64,000 bases of DNA from Byssothecium circinans (GCA_010015675.1 ML976979.1:112700-176699), one strand, 5' to 3'; positions 1-11,141 are shown, counted from the stretch's first letter. The notes: generated by a model not told the origin, from the sequence alone. A program made the numbers and translations.

Positions 1-171
1 TAGTTAGTACGTTTGAAACTCTTATGTGGGGCAACTCCGGAATAACTCCGGAGGGATTCTGGAGGGAGTCCACTCCTTCTTTGTCCAAGGCTGGACCAAA
101 GTCCCTCACCGCGAACTATCTCGACTCTTCTAGCGAGAAACAACAAACTTTCACCCTAACTAACGCGTGAG

Positions 172-838
172 ATGTACCAGGAACACCATGAAGGCGTCAT
201 CAAGATCCACAGCATCGACCCTGACCTCGCAGTCCTCGCCATCGGCTACCTCTACGCTCCTACCCGGAAGGCTCCACCCTTACCCTTCCAGCGCACACCT
301 ATACTAGCTACTAACAACCATAATCAGAAGACATCCCTCACCTCCCGTTACACGATATCTGCCGCCCAATCCTCTGCTACCAATCCCTGGTCTGACACTC
401 ACTCACCACCCTACTACACAACCCTCCCCGAACACCCACTCAGCCGCTTACCAGCGCGCTCGCGTCACCCTATACATGGCCCTCGACATCATAGGCGACT
501 ACTTCCAACTCGCCGACTTCTGTGCGCACGTTGAGGACGGGTTGCGCGAGTACTTGCGCGACCACCAGAGTATCTCCTTATGGAGGTACGCTATCCGTTC
601 GTACTATTGTAAAGAAGACAGGCCACCGAGATACGTCATGGTGTTGGCGAAACTGGTGTTGGGGCGGGAGGGCGCGGAGTTTAGGCATCATGATGAGTTT
701 GATCGTTGTGTGGAGAGGGTTGAGGGGTGGGCGGAATATCTTTTGGACTCGTTGGGGAGGAATTATGGGATCGAGACGAAGACGGGACTGATGGTGGGTA
801 TGAGCGCGGTGGTATGTGTTAAGAACATGCAGCTTTGA
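172..838 (+). CDS. BTB/POZ-like protein, 5'-truncated, exon structure unresolved
   Basis: The frame ending at 838 encodes a helical stretch around MALDIIGDYFQLADFC that resembles the part after the BTB fold in fungal BTB/POZ proteins (usually reading like 'YxLADKYxxxxL'). A second open stretch in another frame at 181-290 reads EHHEGVIKIHS...AIGYLYAP, matching the 'shed into beta strand, then YLYTG' part of a BTB domain. The two frames must be joined by an intron or a frame break between about 290 and 440, because the 476-838 frame has a stop at 305. An intron ending in CAG at 180 with a CTAAC branch-like site at 158-163 is likely, so the real start lies further left, probably outside the window. 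No catalytic role is expected; BTB proteins are interaction adaptors. Family assignment is from overall look only. Confidence 0.4.
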
Positions 839-1084
839 TAGGGCGATGTTTAAGTGGCCGCCTAAGAGGTATTTAGGGGTCAGTAATTGCTGGACGTTGT
901 GTGGGAAGCGGTTATGGGACTAGCGTATTGGATATTAAGTTTGAGATCACTGATCGTGGGCATGCATACCCTTGCGCAACGTTCTAGTCTTGTTAGGACT
1001 TGAACACTACTAGATCTAACATTGAACGTGTTAGACGGAATACAGTCATGTAATTCTGATTAGACAGAGAATCTAATGTCCCAT

Positions 1085-2569
1085 TCACTGCTTCCACCTC
1101 CACGTTGAATTCTTGGGGATCCTCCAGTCACCACTCCTAATCCCTTTGTAGATCCCCCAAAATCCACCAAGTGGCCATATCGACCTAAGCCGCAGTCCCC
1201 AATCCTCCTTCGCCAACTTCTCGAGCTTCTCGATATCGACGTGCACCTTCTCATGGACGTCGGGTAGCGTGGTCGCTCGATACTTCTTCCGCAACCCCTC
1301 ATGCCAATTGCGATCAAACTGTTTCCAGAAGTCTCCTTTGCTGTAGTACGTATGTGCATACAGCCACTTCATACCCCCGAGCTCGCCGAGCTTATTTTCA
1401 AGATCACGGTTCTTCTTGAGGAATTGCTTGCGATCTTTCGGTCCGAAACCCCAGAGTCCGATGTTGAGCATTTGGTCGTCTTTGAGATCGCCTTTCGTGT
1501 GCGGGTGCATGGTGGGTTGCGGCGATTGCTTCAACGGGCACAGCCAGAGGGGCCAGATACCGAAGCTGTCGTCGGTGTAGTCGATGAACTTCTCGGCGTT
1601 GGGATATGGAAGTGCCATGTCCTGCACAACATAGCGATTCGACTCGCCGCTTGCGTGGAGAGACCTGTAAAGCATTCGGGTGTGGAGGAAGTCATCTAGG
1701 AACCAGCGGGTGTATTTGTTGAAAGGGAAGCTCATGTACTTGAATGCCGAGCGTCCGACCCAGAAGCCGCCGCGATCGTACCGGAACATATACTCAGCGA
1801 GTGGAATGTACTCAGTAACTGGACCGGAAGCAGATTTCGTGCGCGATTCGACGTGCAGGTAAAACCAAGGATCCCATGGGTTGCTGAACGTTTGCGGTTT
1901 GTGATCGGCCGGGATTTCATCCGTCATCTCGCCAGTGACAATTGCGCCGTGATCCTTTGAGAAGAGTATGCCGTCAACATAGTCATTTTTTGGCTTCTCA
2001 GTCTGCTTCCTAACTTCCTGGACAGCTTGCGAAACGCTTCTGGTCGGATGATAGGTCGTCTTCACAAACTTCTTTGCTTGGATAAGCTGGAGTTCAATAA
2101 GCGTCGCAACACCCAGACTTCCGACCGCACCTGCTGCTCCCCGAAACAGGTCCTCGTTCTCTTTCTCAGACGCCTTGACCACCTCGCCATCAGCAAGAAC
2201 CATTTCCACAGAATTGATCGTCCGGTCAAAGAACCCATAACGAAAAGAGCTACTTTCTCCCGCTGTACCCGCATATCCACCTCCAGCGGTGATGCCTGGG
2301 AACTCCATGACGACAGGGGGCACCAATCCATGGGGTAGGGTGGCTTCTACAAGGCGATCCATGGGCACATTTGGCTCTACGAGCGCCGTCCGCGTAACAG
2401 TATCGACTTTGAGCACATTTCTGAGCTCGCTGATATCGACGACACGTTTTTTGAGAGACGGACGCGTGCTGTTAGTTGAGCCGTGCGATATCCGGAATGA
2501 TTCTTTGCGGGTGAAGTATTGTTTGACTTTGGACGCTACTTGCGCGACAACACGCTGATGCCGCTCCAT
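1085..2569 (-). CDS. DHCR24-like FAD-dependent oxidoreductase (delta24-sterol reductase family)
   Basis: Single-exon protein of 494 aa. The start is placed at 2569 (MERHQRVVAQ...) because fungal members of this family begin there; the open frame runs on to 2863 but that extension looks like 5' UTR. The N-terminal half is a PCMH-type FAD-binding domain: SHGSTNSTR, then DTVTRTALVEPNVPMDRLVE, then the glycine-rich PGITAGGGYAGTAGESSS near residue 100. The C-terminal half has the W/P-rich sequence typical of the Diminuto/DHCR24 group (GIWPLWLCPL, YAHTYY). Animal and plant relatives reduce the delta24 bond of sterols with NADPH. Most fungi make ergosterol without such an enzyme, so the substrate here is unknown. 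It is transcribed away from the neighbouring vanillyl-alcohol-oxidase-like gene, with which it shares a 740 bp promoter region. Confidence 0.86.
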   Translation of the reverse strand: MERHQRVVAQVASKVKQYFTRKESFRISHGSTNSTRPSLKKRVVDISELRNVLKVDTVTRTALVEPNVPMDRLVEATLPHGLVPPVVMEFPGITAGGGYAGTAGESSSFRYGFFDRTINSVEMVLADGEVVKASEKENEDLFRGAAGAVGSLGVATLIELQLIQAKKFVKTTYHPTRSVSQAVQEVRKQTEKPKNDYVDGILFSKDHGAIVTGEMTDEIPADHKPQTFSNPWDPWFYLHVESRTKSASGPVTEYIPLAEYMFRYDRGGFWVGRSAFKYMSFPFNKYTRWFLDDFLHTRMLYRSLHASGESNRYVVQDMALPYPNAEKFIDYTDDSFGIWPLWLCPLKQSPQPTMHPHTKGDLKDDQMLNIGLWGFGPKDRKQFLKKNRDLENKLGELGGMKWLYAHTYYSKGDFWKQFDRNWHEGLRKKYRATTLPDVHEKVHVDIEKLEKLAKEDWGLRLRSIWPLGGFWGIYKGIRSGDWRIPKNSTWRWKQ

Positions 2570-3309
2570 TGCGTCTGTGAAACCGGAAAGAAGGAAAGAG
2601 AACAGAAACAAATATTCTGAAATGAGAGACAGGCTAACTAATGATACATGGTGATGTACAATGGCACGGGAATAGTTTGTTTGATGGAGTGTGAAGTCGG
2701 AAGCTGTTGAGAATTTCCCCCGATTAAATGCGCCATCCGAACCTAGCCTAGCGTGTTTCAAACGTCCTGTCATCCCAAGTTTAGTATCATTCACTCCTTC
2801 AACACCATCATTAATATACAGCACAAGCCCATTCCACGCTCTCATAGTGATTGATATGCACATAGCTGAAGTGCAAGGATGTCACAAGCCGCCCGCACTC
2901 CGTAGCGCCAGCGCCCCACACATCACCACAAGCTACCCCGCGAAAGCGAGCTTGAGCTTCATTCACTACACGGTACCTTGATAGGCCACTCAAGCACTTC
3001 GTCTTACGAAAGGAATTGAGAGAAGAGCAATGAAGCCCTTTAGAATGTCTTTTCATATCTTTCTCACGTCTACTTCGATGCCTCCTCTATCGCCTTCCCA
3101 TGCACTTGGGTTTCACCCGTTGGCCCGCAGGGTAACAATGCGTCTCCGCAAGCCCCACAATGTATAACATGCAGGACGTAAGTCGCGGAAATAATCCCTG
3201 TTGACCTATTACTACTACAGATTACAATATCACTACTGCTTTCATATCTTTCACATCCTCAATCTCTCCTCACTCAGCCATCTTGCTATTACATCTACTC
3301 ACAAGCAAC
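2570..3309. other. Divergent intergenic region between two flavoenzyme genes
   Basis: This 740 bp stretch separates the starts of the DHCR24-like gene (left) and the vanillyl-alcohol-oxidase-like gene (right). Short open frames in it (for example 2811-3056 on the minus strand) have no protein-like composition. It should hold both promoters; I see no clear binding-site array. Confidence 0.5.
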
Positions 3310-5316
3310 ATGCCTCCTTCAGCCCTCCCACAAACACCCACACTATCCGACAAGCACTCCGGCATCCCAGAGCGTCTCCTCCGCAAAGCTACTTTGGCAA
3401 AAGATCTCGTATACAGCAGCAAAACAGTCCAAGATGACATCCCTCTCGAACGCGGTCTACCAGTTCCGCAGGGGATATCAAAATCCGCCTTCCTCGCCGC
3501 CATCGACGAACTCCGCACCGCTTTAGGAGCCGAGCATGTGCAGCTCAATGACAAGCAAATCAGCAATGGCTGGTACATGGAGCATCCCAACACGCACGAT
3601 ATGATGCCTCTGCTCCATTCCGAGGAATTCATTGCATCTGCTGTTGTCTACCCAGGTTCGGTTGACGATATCAAGATTATTGTGAAGTGGGCGAACAAAC
3701 ACCTCATCCCTATCTTTCCAATCAGTATTGGGCGGAACTTGGGGTACGGTGGTTCGGCTCCGCGGGTACGGGGCTCGGTGACAATCGATCTTGGACGTCG
3801 TATGAATCGCATTCTCGATATCAACGCTGATGATTTTACATGTCTTGTCGAGCCTGGTGTCACTTTCTACGCGTTGCATGAAGAGATATTGAAGAGGGGG
3901 CTGGGAGACAAGATGTGGATCGATACGCCGGACCTGGGAGGTGGCAGCGTAATGGGAAATACTTTGGACCGCGGAGTTGGGTATACGCCCTATGGTGATC
4001 ACTGGGCGGTTCACTCGGGATTGGAAGTAGTGCTCCCGAGTGTAGGCGAGGACGGCGATGTTCCAGTTCTAAGAACGGGGATGGGTGCGCTGGGTATCGG
4101 TGGGGAGAACACGTGGCAGTGCTTTCCATATGGGTTTGGACCGTTCAGCGAGTACACTTTCGAACCTCCTTTATCCCGGAGTGCCATGCTAACCAATTTC
4201 AGTGGCATCTTCTCCCAATCCAACTACGGCATCGTAACAAAGATGGGAATGGCACTAATGCCCAACCCCGGCGACTACGAATCCTTCGTCTGTACCCCCT
4301 CCCCTACCACATCTCCTCTCTAACACACCCCAGATGTACACCTTCCAGAACGAATCCGACCTGGCCCCGCTAATCGAAATAATCCGTCCTCTCCGCATAT
4401 CCAACATCCTCGAAAACGTCGCCCAACTCCGGCACGGCCTCCAAACCCTCTCGGTAAAAGGGCACCCGCGCACAAAATACTACACCGGAACCGGTGCAAT
4501 CCCTCCTGCCATCGTCAGCAAGCACCTCCGCGAGACCAGGACCGGTGACTGCGCATGGGTATACTACGGCATGTCCTACGGCCCCAAACACATCCGCGCC
4601 CACAAACTCGCCCTCATCGACTCTGAATTCCACAGGATCCCAGGCTGCAAGAAGATCGACCCCGCGACACTGCCTCCGGAGGAGTATTTCTGGTCGCGGG
4701 ATAGGATCGCGAGCGGGACGCCGGATCTCGAGGAGTTGAAGTGGGTGAATTGGATGCCGAATGGAGCGCATGCGGCGTTTAGTCCTGTGAGTCCGATCCG
4801 CGGGCCGGATGCGGAGAAGTTGTTTGCGTTGGCGAGGAGGAGGCATGAGGAGCAGGGGTTGGATTTGATGCCTGCGTTTTGTGTGGGGTTGAGGGAAATG
4901 CACTTGATTATTGAGATTGTGTATGATGCTGCGGATGCGGATATGCGGAGGAGGGCGGAGAAGTGCTTGAGGTAAGTGGACTCCAGATAAAGATAGTGAT
5001 AATCTTGAGGCTTGAGGGAGATTAATCAGTGTATAGAGACATGATCGACGATGCTGCTGCCCTGGGCTACGGCGAGTATCGCACTCATCTCGCACTAATG
5101 GATCAAGTTGCAGGGACGTATAACTGGAACAACAACGCACTCATGAAGTTCAACAACAAGCTCAAAGACACCCTCGATCCAAACGGCGTCCTCGCACCAG
5201 GTCGCTGCGGCATCTGGCCCAAACGATACAGAAACCGTGGCTGGGAGCTCAAAGGCGGCGAAACAAGCAGTGAGGGTAACGGCGTCGCGCCTCCGATCGG
5301 AGGGCCAAAGATATAA
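3310..5316 (+). CDS. Vanillyl-alcohol oxidase-type flavoenzyme
   Basis: Four exons, 3310-4151, 4203-4287, 4334-4971 and 5037-5316, give a 614-aa protein with all phases closing. The family oxidises 4-substituted phenols (vanillyl alcohol, 4-(methoxymethyl)phenol, eugenol-like compounds) with O2, using covalently bound FAD. The N-terminal PCMH FAD domain shows SIGRNLGYGGSAPRVRG and PDLGGGSVMGNTLDRGVGY. Asp208 in TPDLGGG corresponds to the catalytic Asp170 of Penicillium VAO, His499 in REMH to the FAD-linking His422, and Tyr536-Arg537 in GEYRTH to the phenolate-binding Tyr503-Arg504. The first splice rebuilds FGPFSDGIFSQSNYGIV exactly as in VAO. The protein is about 50 residues longer than Penicillium VAO, mostly at the N-terminus and the tail. 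It ends 35 bp before the convergent alcohol dehydrogenase gene. Confidence 0.94.
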
Positions 5317-5351
5317 ACAACATATTCCCTTATACATATATCAAAAACCAC

Positions 5352-6404
5352 CTACGCAGGTGCCCTAACAACCTTCCTTCCCGAAACCTCATACCCCTGC
5401 AGCTCTTTTATAATCTTAGGCGCGTCCTCGAAATCAAAAACCTCAATCTTCGGCATAATCTTCCCCTTCAGCGCCAACTGAAGCAACTCGTCCATCTGCT
5501 CCGCCGTCCCCGTCGACGACCCCCGGATCACCAGTCCGCGATTCGCAATCTGTATCGGCGACATGGGAAACATAAACGTCGGCGGCGGCAACCCCACGCA
5601 TACAAAAACACCATTATTCCGCACCAGTTGGGGACCCTGCTCATACGCCTTCTCACTCCCCGCCACCATGATAACCCCATGCGCGCCCTCACCATCCGTC
5701 AACGCCCTGACAGCTTCCACGACATTAACCTTCGCGTAGTCGATAAACTCCACAGCCCCCATCTCTTTACACAACCTCTCCTTCTCCGCCCCACTATCAA
5801 CAGCAAGAACCCTAAACCCCTTAATCGTAGCGATCTGCACACCGATATGTCCCAAGCCCCCGCCCGCACCCACAATCACCACAGCATCCCCCTTCTGCAC
5901 CTCAGGCGCTAACTTCGACACCGCGCCCGCGAGACTCAACCCCGCGCAGAGCAACGGCGCAGCGACCTCGCTCTCCACACCGTCCGGGATGATCTGCACG
6001 AAATCCGCATGCGCAACGACGTACTGCTGCAACGTCCCCAGCACCGTGCGCCCTGTATTGCTCTGCGCGGGGCAATTGTTAATCTGCCCGCGTTTACATG
6101 CTGAACATTTACCGCACGCGCTCCAGAGCCATTTTATCCCTACGCGTTTTCCCAGTAAGGAGGAGGGGGATCCGGGGCCGAGCGAGACGACGGTGCCGAC
6201 GCCTTCGTGGCCCGGGATCGGTGTGTAGGACCCGCGGCCTTCAACGTTCATGCAGTCCGAGTGGCAAATTCCCGAGCATTGGAGCTTGACGAGGATTTCG
6301 TGCTCGCCGGGTTGGTGGATGGGTTTGCCACTGACAATGTCTAAAGTGCCGTTGGGGCCGGGGTTGGTGATCCAGGCGACGGTTTGGGAGGAGGGGAGGG
6401 CCAT
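5352..6404 (-). CDS. Zinc-dependent alcohol dehydrogenase (MDR family)
   Basis: Intronless, 350 aa, the usual length for yeast-type ADH. It interconverts alcohols and aldehydes with NAD(P)H, probably in the cytosol since no targeting signal is visible. The catalytic zinc site is present (CSGICHSD, PIPGHEGVG), as are the four structural-zinc cysteines in CGKCSACKRGQINNC and the Rossmann glycines in VGAGGGLGHIGVQ. The C-terminal end (YEVSGRKVVRAPA) is typical of fungal ADHs. It lies tail to tail with the VAO-like gene; VAO makes aryl aldehydes from aryl alcohols, so a shared role in aromatic alcohol/aldehyde turnover is reasonable but inferred. Substrate cannot be told from sequence. Confidence 0.94.
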   Translation of the reverse strand: MALPSSQTVAWITNPGPNGTLDIVSGKPIHQPGEHEILVKLQCSGICHSDCMNVEGRGSYTPIPGHEGVGTVVSLGPGSPSSLLGKRVGIKWLWSACGKCSACKRGQINNCPAQSNTGRTVLGTLQQYVVAHADFVQIIPDGVESEVAAPLLCAGLSLAGAVSKLAPEVQKGDAVVIVGAGGGLGHIGVQIATIKGFRVLAVDSGAEKERLCKEMGAVEFIDYAKVNVVEAVRALTDGEGAHGVIMVAGSEKAYEQGPQLVRNNGVFVCVGLPPPTFMFPMSPIQIANRGLVIRGSSTGTAEQMDELLQLALKGKIMPKIEVFDFEDAPKIIKELQGYEVSGRKVVRAPA

Positions 6405-7176
6405 AGTTGGAGAGTTGAGTTGGGTTGGGAGGGGGGGAGTTGAAAGGAGATTTTGAACGATTTTACCACGTAGCTAGTTATCTATCTTGATAGATATGGT
6501 GGTGTGGGGAATCATCGGTCTTCCCCGCTTGTTGCCGATTGCGGAAATGTTTCCGCGGAGTGGAGGGATTTCGCAACAACATTGAAAGTTCAGCGACTTC
6601 TTCACAGTACAGAATTGGCGATTCATAGTCTAACCTCTGGTGTGATTTTCGACTTTGGACCGGATTTTGGACGCATGGTACGGGATCAGAGGGAAGCGGT
6701 ACACTGCAGTGCATCAGCTTCCATCGTACACCCTGCCACCATCTTAGCATTTCTCGTCATCACTATCCCAGTGAGATTCTTCTCTTTCATTGTCCTTTTA
6801 ACCCTTATGATATGACATATGTCTCCAATGTTTCTCCGGACAAGCCCATGCTGCTGGGTCGAATATGGGTATCGCAAGACATTCGTGGCCCGATACCTTA
6901 CCCAATTTCGATTCTTGCACCGAAGGGAGGCTGAATTCGACATCGCTATATATCTTGAGCGCGGATGGGCCATGTCGGTCCAAATCTTGCGTTGAAGCTC
7001 GCAGGGAAGCAGGAGCCCTGCACGAAAACGGCAGGATCGCTATCACAATTAGAAACAAACCACTTAGTATTGAATACCAAACTCACATATTGCGCTCCAA
7101 GATACAGGCCGTCCAGTCCCATATCAATGCCAAAGGTTTTCAAGCTCCAATCCTCTTCCTTTCTACCTCAGCACGC
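6405..7176. other. Intergenic region: ADH promoter and MFAP1 3' flank
   Basis: A 772 bp stretch upstream of the ADH gene and downstream of MFAP1. It contains the palindrome at 6541-6556 listed separately. Short open frames on both strands (6478-7143) overlap one another and show no domain-like composition; I regard them as chance. Confidence 0.5.
6541..6556. promoter_or_regulatory. Perfect 16-bp palindrome in the ADH promoter, possible zinc-cluster factor site
   Basis: GCGGAAATGTTTCCGC has 7-bp arms around a TG centre and lies about 137 bp upstream of the ADH start codon. It contains CGG and CCG half-sites facing each other across 8 bp, the everted/inverted layout used by dimeric Zn2Cys6 regulators. 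Binding is inferred only. Confidence 0.3.
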
Positions 7177-8418
7177 TCAATCCCTCTCATCAACCCTCGC
7201 CCTCTTCCCATCTCTAACCGCCTCTTCACCCACCCTCTTCCTCTCCCCAAGCGGCTTCGCATTCGCCCCCGTCGCGCCCTCCCTTCCCTCACCATCTCTT
7301 CCGCCTCCCCTATACCCATCGGACCTGAACCTCTCATCCACACCTCCAAAGTCGCCCCTCGGCCGTCTCACATCGCCATAATCCCCCCACCTACCCGTAT
7401 CCTCACTCTTCATATCCTTATACTTCGTCCTGCCCTTTTTCCCTAACTTCGTCATATCACGAATCTGCATATACTCGGGCAGAACCTCCGTATTCGTCGC
7501 ATCCTGAAACTTCGCACCCATGTATTTCCTCTGGTCGACGCCGAGATCCTTGAGCTCTTCCTGGAAGAAAGCGCCCTTGTGGAAGTATTTCTGCATATAT
7601 TGCATTTCGCCCCGGTCGCCGCGCTCTTCCTTCTGCTTCTCTAGGTATTCGCGATCTTCAGCCTCGCGCTCGGCGGCTGTGAGATTCCGTCTCCGTTCGA
7701 TCTCCGCGCGCTCGGCTTCGGCTTCTTCGATGGCGAGGCGTTCGCGCCGGATGCGCTTGAGTTCGCGGAGTTTCCAGGCCGCGTATTCGGCTTCGGGGTC
7801 TAGATTGTCGGTGTCATCGACGGCGTTGATATCGGCTTCTTCCACGTCGTCGTCCCAGTCTTTCTTCGCTGCTGCTTTCTCGGCGGCGCGCTGCTCGATT
7901 TGTGCTTGGACGAGGGCGCGGGTTTGTTCTTTTTGGCGCTTCTCTTCTTCTGCTGCGATTTCTTCGGCGGATTTGACGGGTTCGGCGACCTTGTCGCGTT
8001 GGTTCTTCTTGAGGAAGACGGGTCGTAGGAGCTTGCGAGGCGCTTCTTCTTCGCTACTTGACTCTTCTTCCTCTGAAGACGATTTGTCGCTTCCGCTCTC
8101 ACTGCCGCTACCACTCTCACCCCCGCTGCCTGGACCTTCTACTTCCTCTTCGCTCTCGGTCTCGAAGTCGTCTTGATTGATCTCTGGCTCGGCTTTCTTC
8201 CGCGCAGGAAGCCTCGATTTAGGGAAAGACGAAGCCTTTGGCGCGGATAACGGTGCGGCTTTCGGTTTCGCAAAGGACTTTGTCTTTGATTCTTCCTGCT
8301 CGGATTCGGACTCTTCGCTGCTGGAGGGTTCTTCGACTTCGGCCGCTTTGGGCTTGCCAGCGAAATGGCGCGTACGCACCGGCTGCGCTGTGAGCTTCTT
8401 CGGTCTCGGAGGCGGCAT
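7177..8418 (-). CDS. MFAP1-family spliceosomal protein
   Basis: Intronless, 413 aa. MFAP1 is a component of the spliceosomal B complex, needed for pre-mRNA splicing in the nucleus. The N-terminal 150 residues are acidic and serine-rich (SSSEESESEQEES, SSSEEEESSSEEEAP), then come charged coiled-coil segments, and from about residue 270 the diagnostic MFAP1 C-terminal core: GEMQYMQKYFHKGAFF, then AKFQDATNTEVLPEYMQIRD and GRTKYKDMKSEDTG. The tail is glycine/arginine-rich. The start at 8418 (MPPPRPKKLTAQPVR) is the first ATG of the frame and matches other fungal members in being basic at the N-terminus. A long serine/arginine-rich open frame on the opposite strand is a shadow of the acidic repeats. 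Confidence 0.92.
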   Translation of the reverse strand: MPPPRPKKLTAQPVRTRHFAGKPKAAEVEEPSSSEESESEQEESKTKSFAKPKAAPLSAPKASSFPKSRLPARKKAEPEINQDDFETESEEEVEGPGSGGESGSGSESGSDKSSSEEEESSSEEEAPRKLLRPVFLKKNQRDKVAEPVKSAEEIAAEEEKRQKEQTRALVQAQIEQRAAEKAAAKKDWDDDVEEADINAVDDTDNLDPEAEYAAWKLRELKRIRRERLAIEEAEAERAEIERRRNLTAAEREAEDREYLEKQKEERGDRGEMQYMQKYFHKGAFFQEELKDLGVDQRKYMGAKFQDATNTEVLPEYMQIRDMTKLGKKGRTKYKDMKSEDTGRWGDYGDVRRPRGDFGGVDERFRSDGYRGGGRDGEGREGATGANAKPLGERKRVGEEAVRDGKRARVDERD

Positions 8419-8670
8419 TGCGGATGTGGTGTAATAGTGTGAGTGTTGTCGAGAGGCGCGTCCGCCGATGATGTAGCGTTGAGTGAGGAAAAGTTCACGA
8501 AGCAGCCGCGGTATACTGACTAGCGGCTTGGCGCGATGTAGGGCTGAATTCCACTACCCAATCGGGATGATCGAATTCAATGAATATCATGTATTGAATG
8601 GAGTATATGAACTGAGGTGCCTGTCTACCCTCAGACATTAATACACAAAAATATCCTCGACCTTCACTAT

Positions 8671-11141
8671 TTACACGCCGGTCGTCTCCGCTTCCTTCTG
8701 CACGTCCGGATTCAGCGGCTGCTTAGGATCGTACCCTACCCTCTTCACGATGCCCAAGCCCTTCGTCCGGCCCTCACGGAACAATATCCTGTCTCCAACA
8801 GTGAGATACTCAGGTCTTTGCACGAACCTGAACGCGACCAACGCGCGATCACCAGTGCGAATATCTATTGTAGAGTCAGCACGACAGTTTCTAGGGGTCC
8901 TCAACGAATGGTACGTTGCTTTCAAGGGACATACACTGGCGATCGATATCTATGATAGCACATGTCTGAGATACGGGTCCGACGTGAAGCATGGCCTGGT
9001 ACTTGGTCTTGATGGTCGTTGCGTGGGACAGAATCAAAACCTCCGCAACGAACTCGCGATACACCTTGGGCATGGGGATGGTACCGGTGGCCGGGTCGGG
9101 CTTGTCGGGCTTATGCAGCACTACCATGCCTTTCCTTACATCCTTCCGCCGTATATTCCGTAGAGCCAAGCTAGAAGACTGACCAGCCGAACAGGCGGGC
9201 ACCTAAGTACAAGTGATCAGTAGAGTTCATCTACAGTTTTGAAGAGATAGTTCGCAGGGAAAGGCATACCTGGATGCGTTTCCGCTCGATCGATCGGACT
9301 TTTGTTGTGGAGAACTGGCCCAAGCCATCTGGTCCTATGAGGATTGTATCTCCAGTGTGCACCACGCCCGATTTGACTACTCCAGAGACGACCGTTCCGA
9401 CGAACGGAACAGAGAATGTATCATTAACGTGAAACTCCAATGGTGCAGAGCTGTTATCTAAGGGGCACAACGTCAGTAAAGTCCGTCACGGGGTTTGACA
9501 GCAGGCATTGTATTACCCCAATCTGTTGGCAGAATTTAGGAAATTACTTACAGTTTCCGTGGTGTGGCAGTATATTCAGGAACATGCGCACAAGATCAAG
9601 ATTGTGCCCGGTAACGTTCGAGACCTGAAAGATTGGACATATGCGATGCGACACAAACTGTGTGGCAGTGTTGATACACTCCTCCCTGTTCTTGATGAAA
9701 ATCGGAATCTTACGCGCACCGGGAGATTTCAGGATTTTCGTGAGCTGTGTGATAGTCTGCTCAAGAATCTGCGGTGGACAGATGTCAATTTTGGTGATGA
9801 CTACCATCACGGGCACATTCAGGGCGAGCGCGATACCGAGATGCTCTTTGCTCATGCCAACAAGTCCATTGTTCGCGGCAACCATGAGGAGGCAGTAGTT
9901 TGGCTCGCTGGAGAGGAGGCCGAAGACCTGGGAGGAAATTAGTAAAGCTCATTGAAAGTAGTGTCGGTACGTGTTGGTTGGATCTTCAATCACGCAGCCA
10001 TAGAAGCATTCCCGTGTTGAGTAGACGCAGGATGGTTGAGTACATACAGTGGTTCGGAGATATTTCTCGTGCCCAGCCAGATCGGTGAAGCCAATAACTT
10101 TCGCAGACCGGCGACCAATCTCCTCCCATGTAAGCTTGCGACCAGCCACCGAGGAGACGACGACCTCGCCTTTGCTGTCGAAGCCCATGATCCTGAAGGA
10201 AATTGTCAATAAAGCCTCCAGAGGGGTATCAATACACTTCGTCATGTATGGGGCCCAACGTACTCCATGCCAACAGAGCTAGTTCGCCCGCTCTCAATCT
10301 CATGCTTATGTCTGAAGAGGTTGACACGTGCCTTGCCTCTTCCGTCGTCAAGTCCACCCTTGACCAGGACACCTAGCATAGTGCTCTTGCCAGCGTCAAC
10401 TGTATGATATCAGTCAGCCACTACTCCTCAGTCCTCTCCTAGTCATCCAGCACTCGACCACAAACACTCACCATTCCCCACAACCGCGATTCTCGTCTCA
10501 ATAACATCATCCACAGCGACCGGTCTTCGCCTCAGCATGAATTTCCCACTGCAGCTCTTATCCTTGCCCTTCATTCCGACCTCGACTCCGCCACCTTCCT
10601 CATCACCCTTCCCGTCCTTATCTCCAACATTTCTAGTCATCAACATTTTCAAGTCCGCCCCCGCAGCCTCACACGCCTTCTCCAGTCGCGCCAGGGCAAA
10701 TGCCCAGTCCTCTTTGGTAAAAGCCATTGAGTCTCCACTGTCCTCTACTCCTATATCGAATAATGTCTCTCCATGGCCCTCATCTAGGTGTGCTTTGACA
10801 TGGTCGGCCAACACTGCCTCATTTTCCTCAGATGGGTCGAGGAGCAGTGTTCTTAGGCGGACTTGAGGCGCGTCTGAGAGGCCCAGTTCGTCGAGAATGC
10901 TCAACTCGTCGTGGTCTTCGGCGGGGTGTGAGGTAGACGCGGAGGTGGAGGTTGGTCCCCCTGGTGGATGGCGGAGTTTCTGCTGCTTCTGCACGTAGTC
11001 TGCGAACTCGCTGAGCGCCTAGAATGATATATCAGTACGTGTCAACACCTTAGATGCGATATATTGAAAGTATTCCCAACTCACACTCTCGCCCTTCCGC
11101 CGGTCCTGAGGGTTCTGCTGTTTCGCATTTCGTGAGGCCAT
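8671..11141 (-). CDS. GTPBP1/GTPBP2-type translational GTPase
   Basis: Eight exons on the minus strand: 11085-11141, 10472-11018, 10264-10399, 10048-10192, 9552-9927, 9270-9457, 8935-9202 and 8671-8864. All phases close and give 636 aa, similar to animal GTPBP1. These are EF1A/EF-Tu-like GTPases acting on ribosomes and in mRNA surveillance. G1 is GNVDAGKST (split by intron 2), switch II is [14 protein letters not shown]4 is TKIDICP, and the family-specific [17 protein letters not shown] is present. Beta-barrel domains 2 and 3 follow ([51 protein letters not shown]). The N-terminal 150 residues are acidic and poorly conserved. Introns are 66-120 bp. Confident as to family; the tiny first exon (19 codons) is supported by phase and by a good GTGAGT donor. 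Confidence 0.93.

Noticed and set aside
2570..2863. 98-residue N-terminal extension of the DHCR24-like protein
   Set aside because: Not found in the family and lacking FAD-domain features; the internal ATG at 2569 matches the known N-terminus.
4370..5140. 256-codon minus-strand open frame
   Set aside because: Lies opposite exons 3 and 4 of the VAO-like gene and runs through an intron of that gene; leucine/arginine-rich without domains.
7520..8176. 218-codon serine/arginine-rich open frame on the plus strand
   Set aside because: It is the antisense of the acidic, serine-rich MFAP1 gene; no start context or domain.
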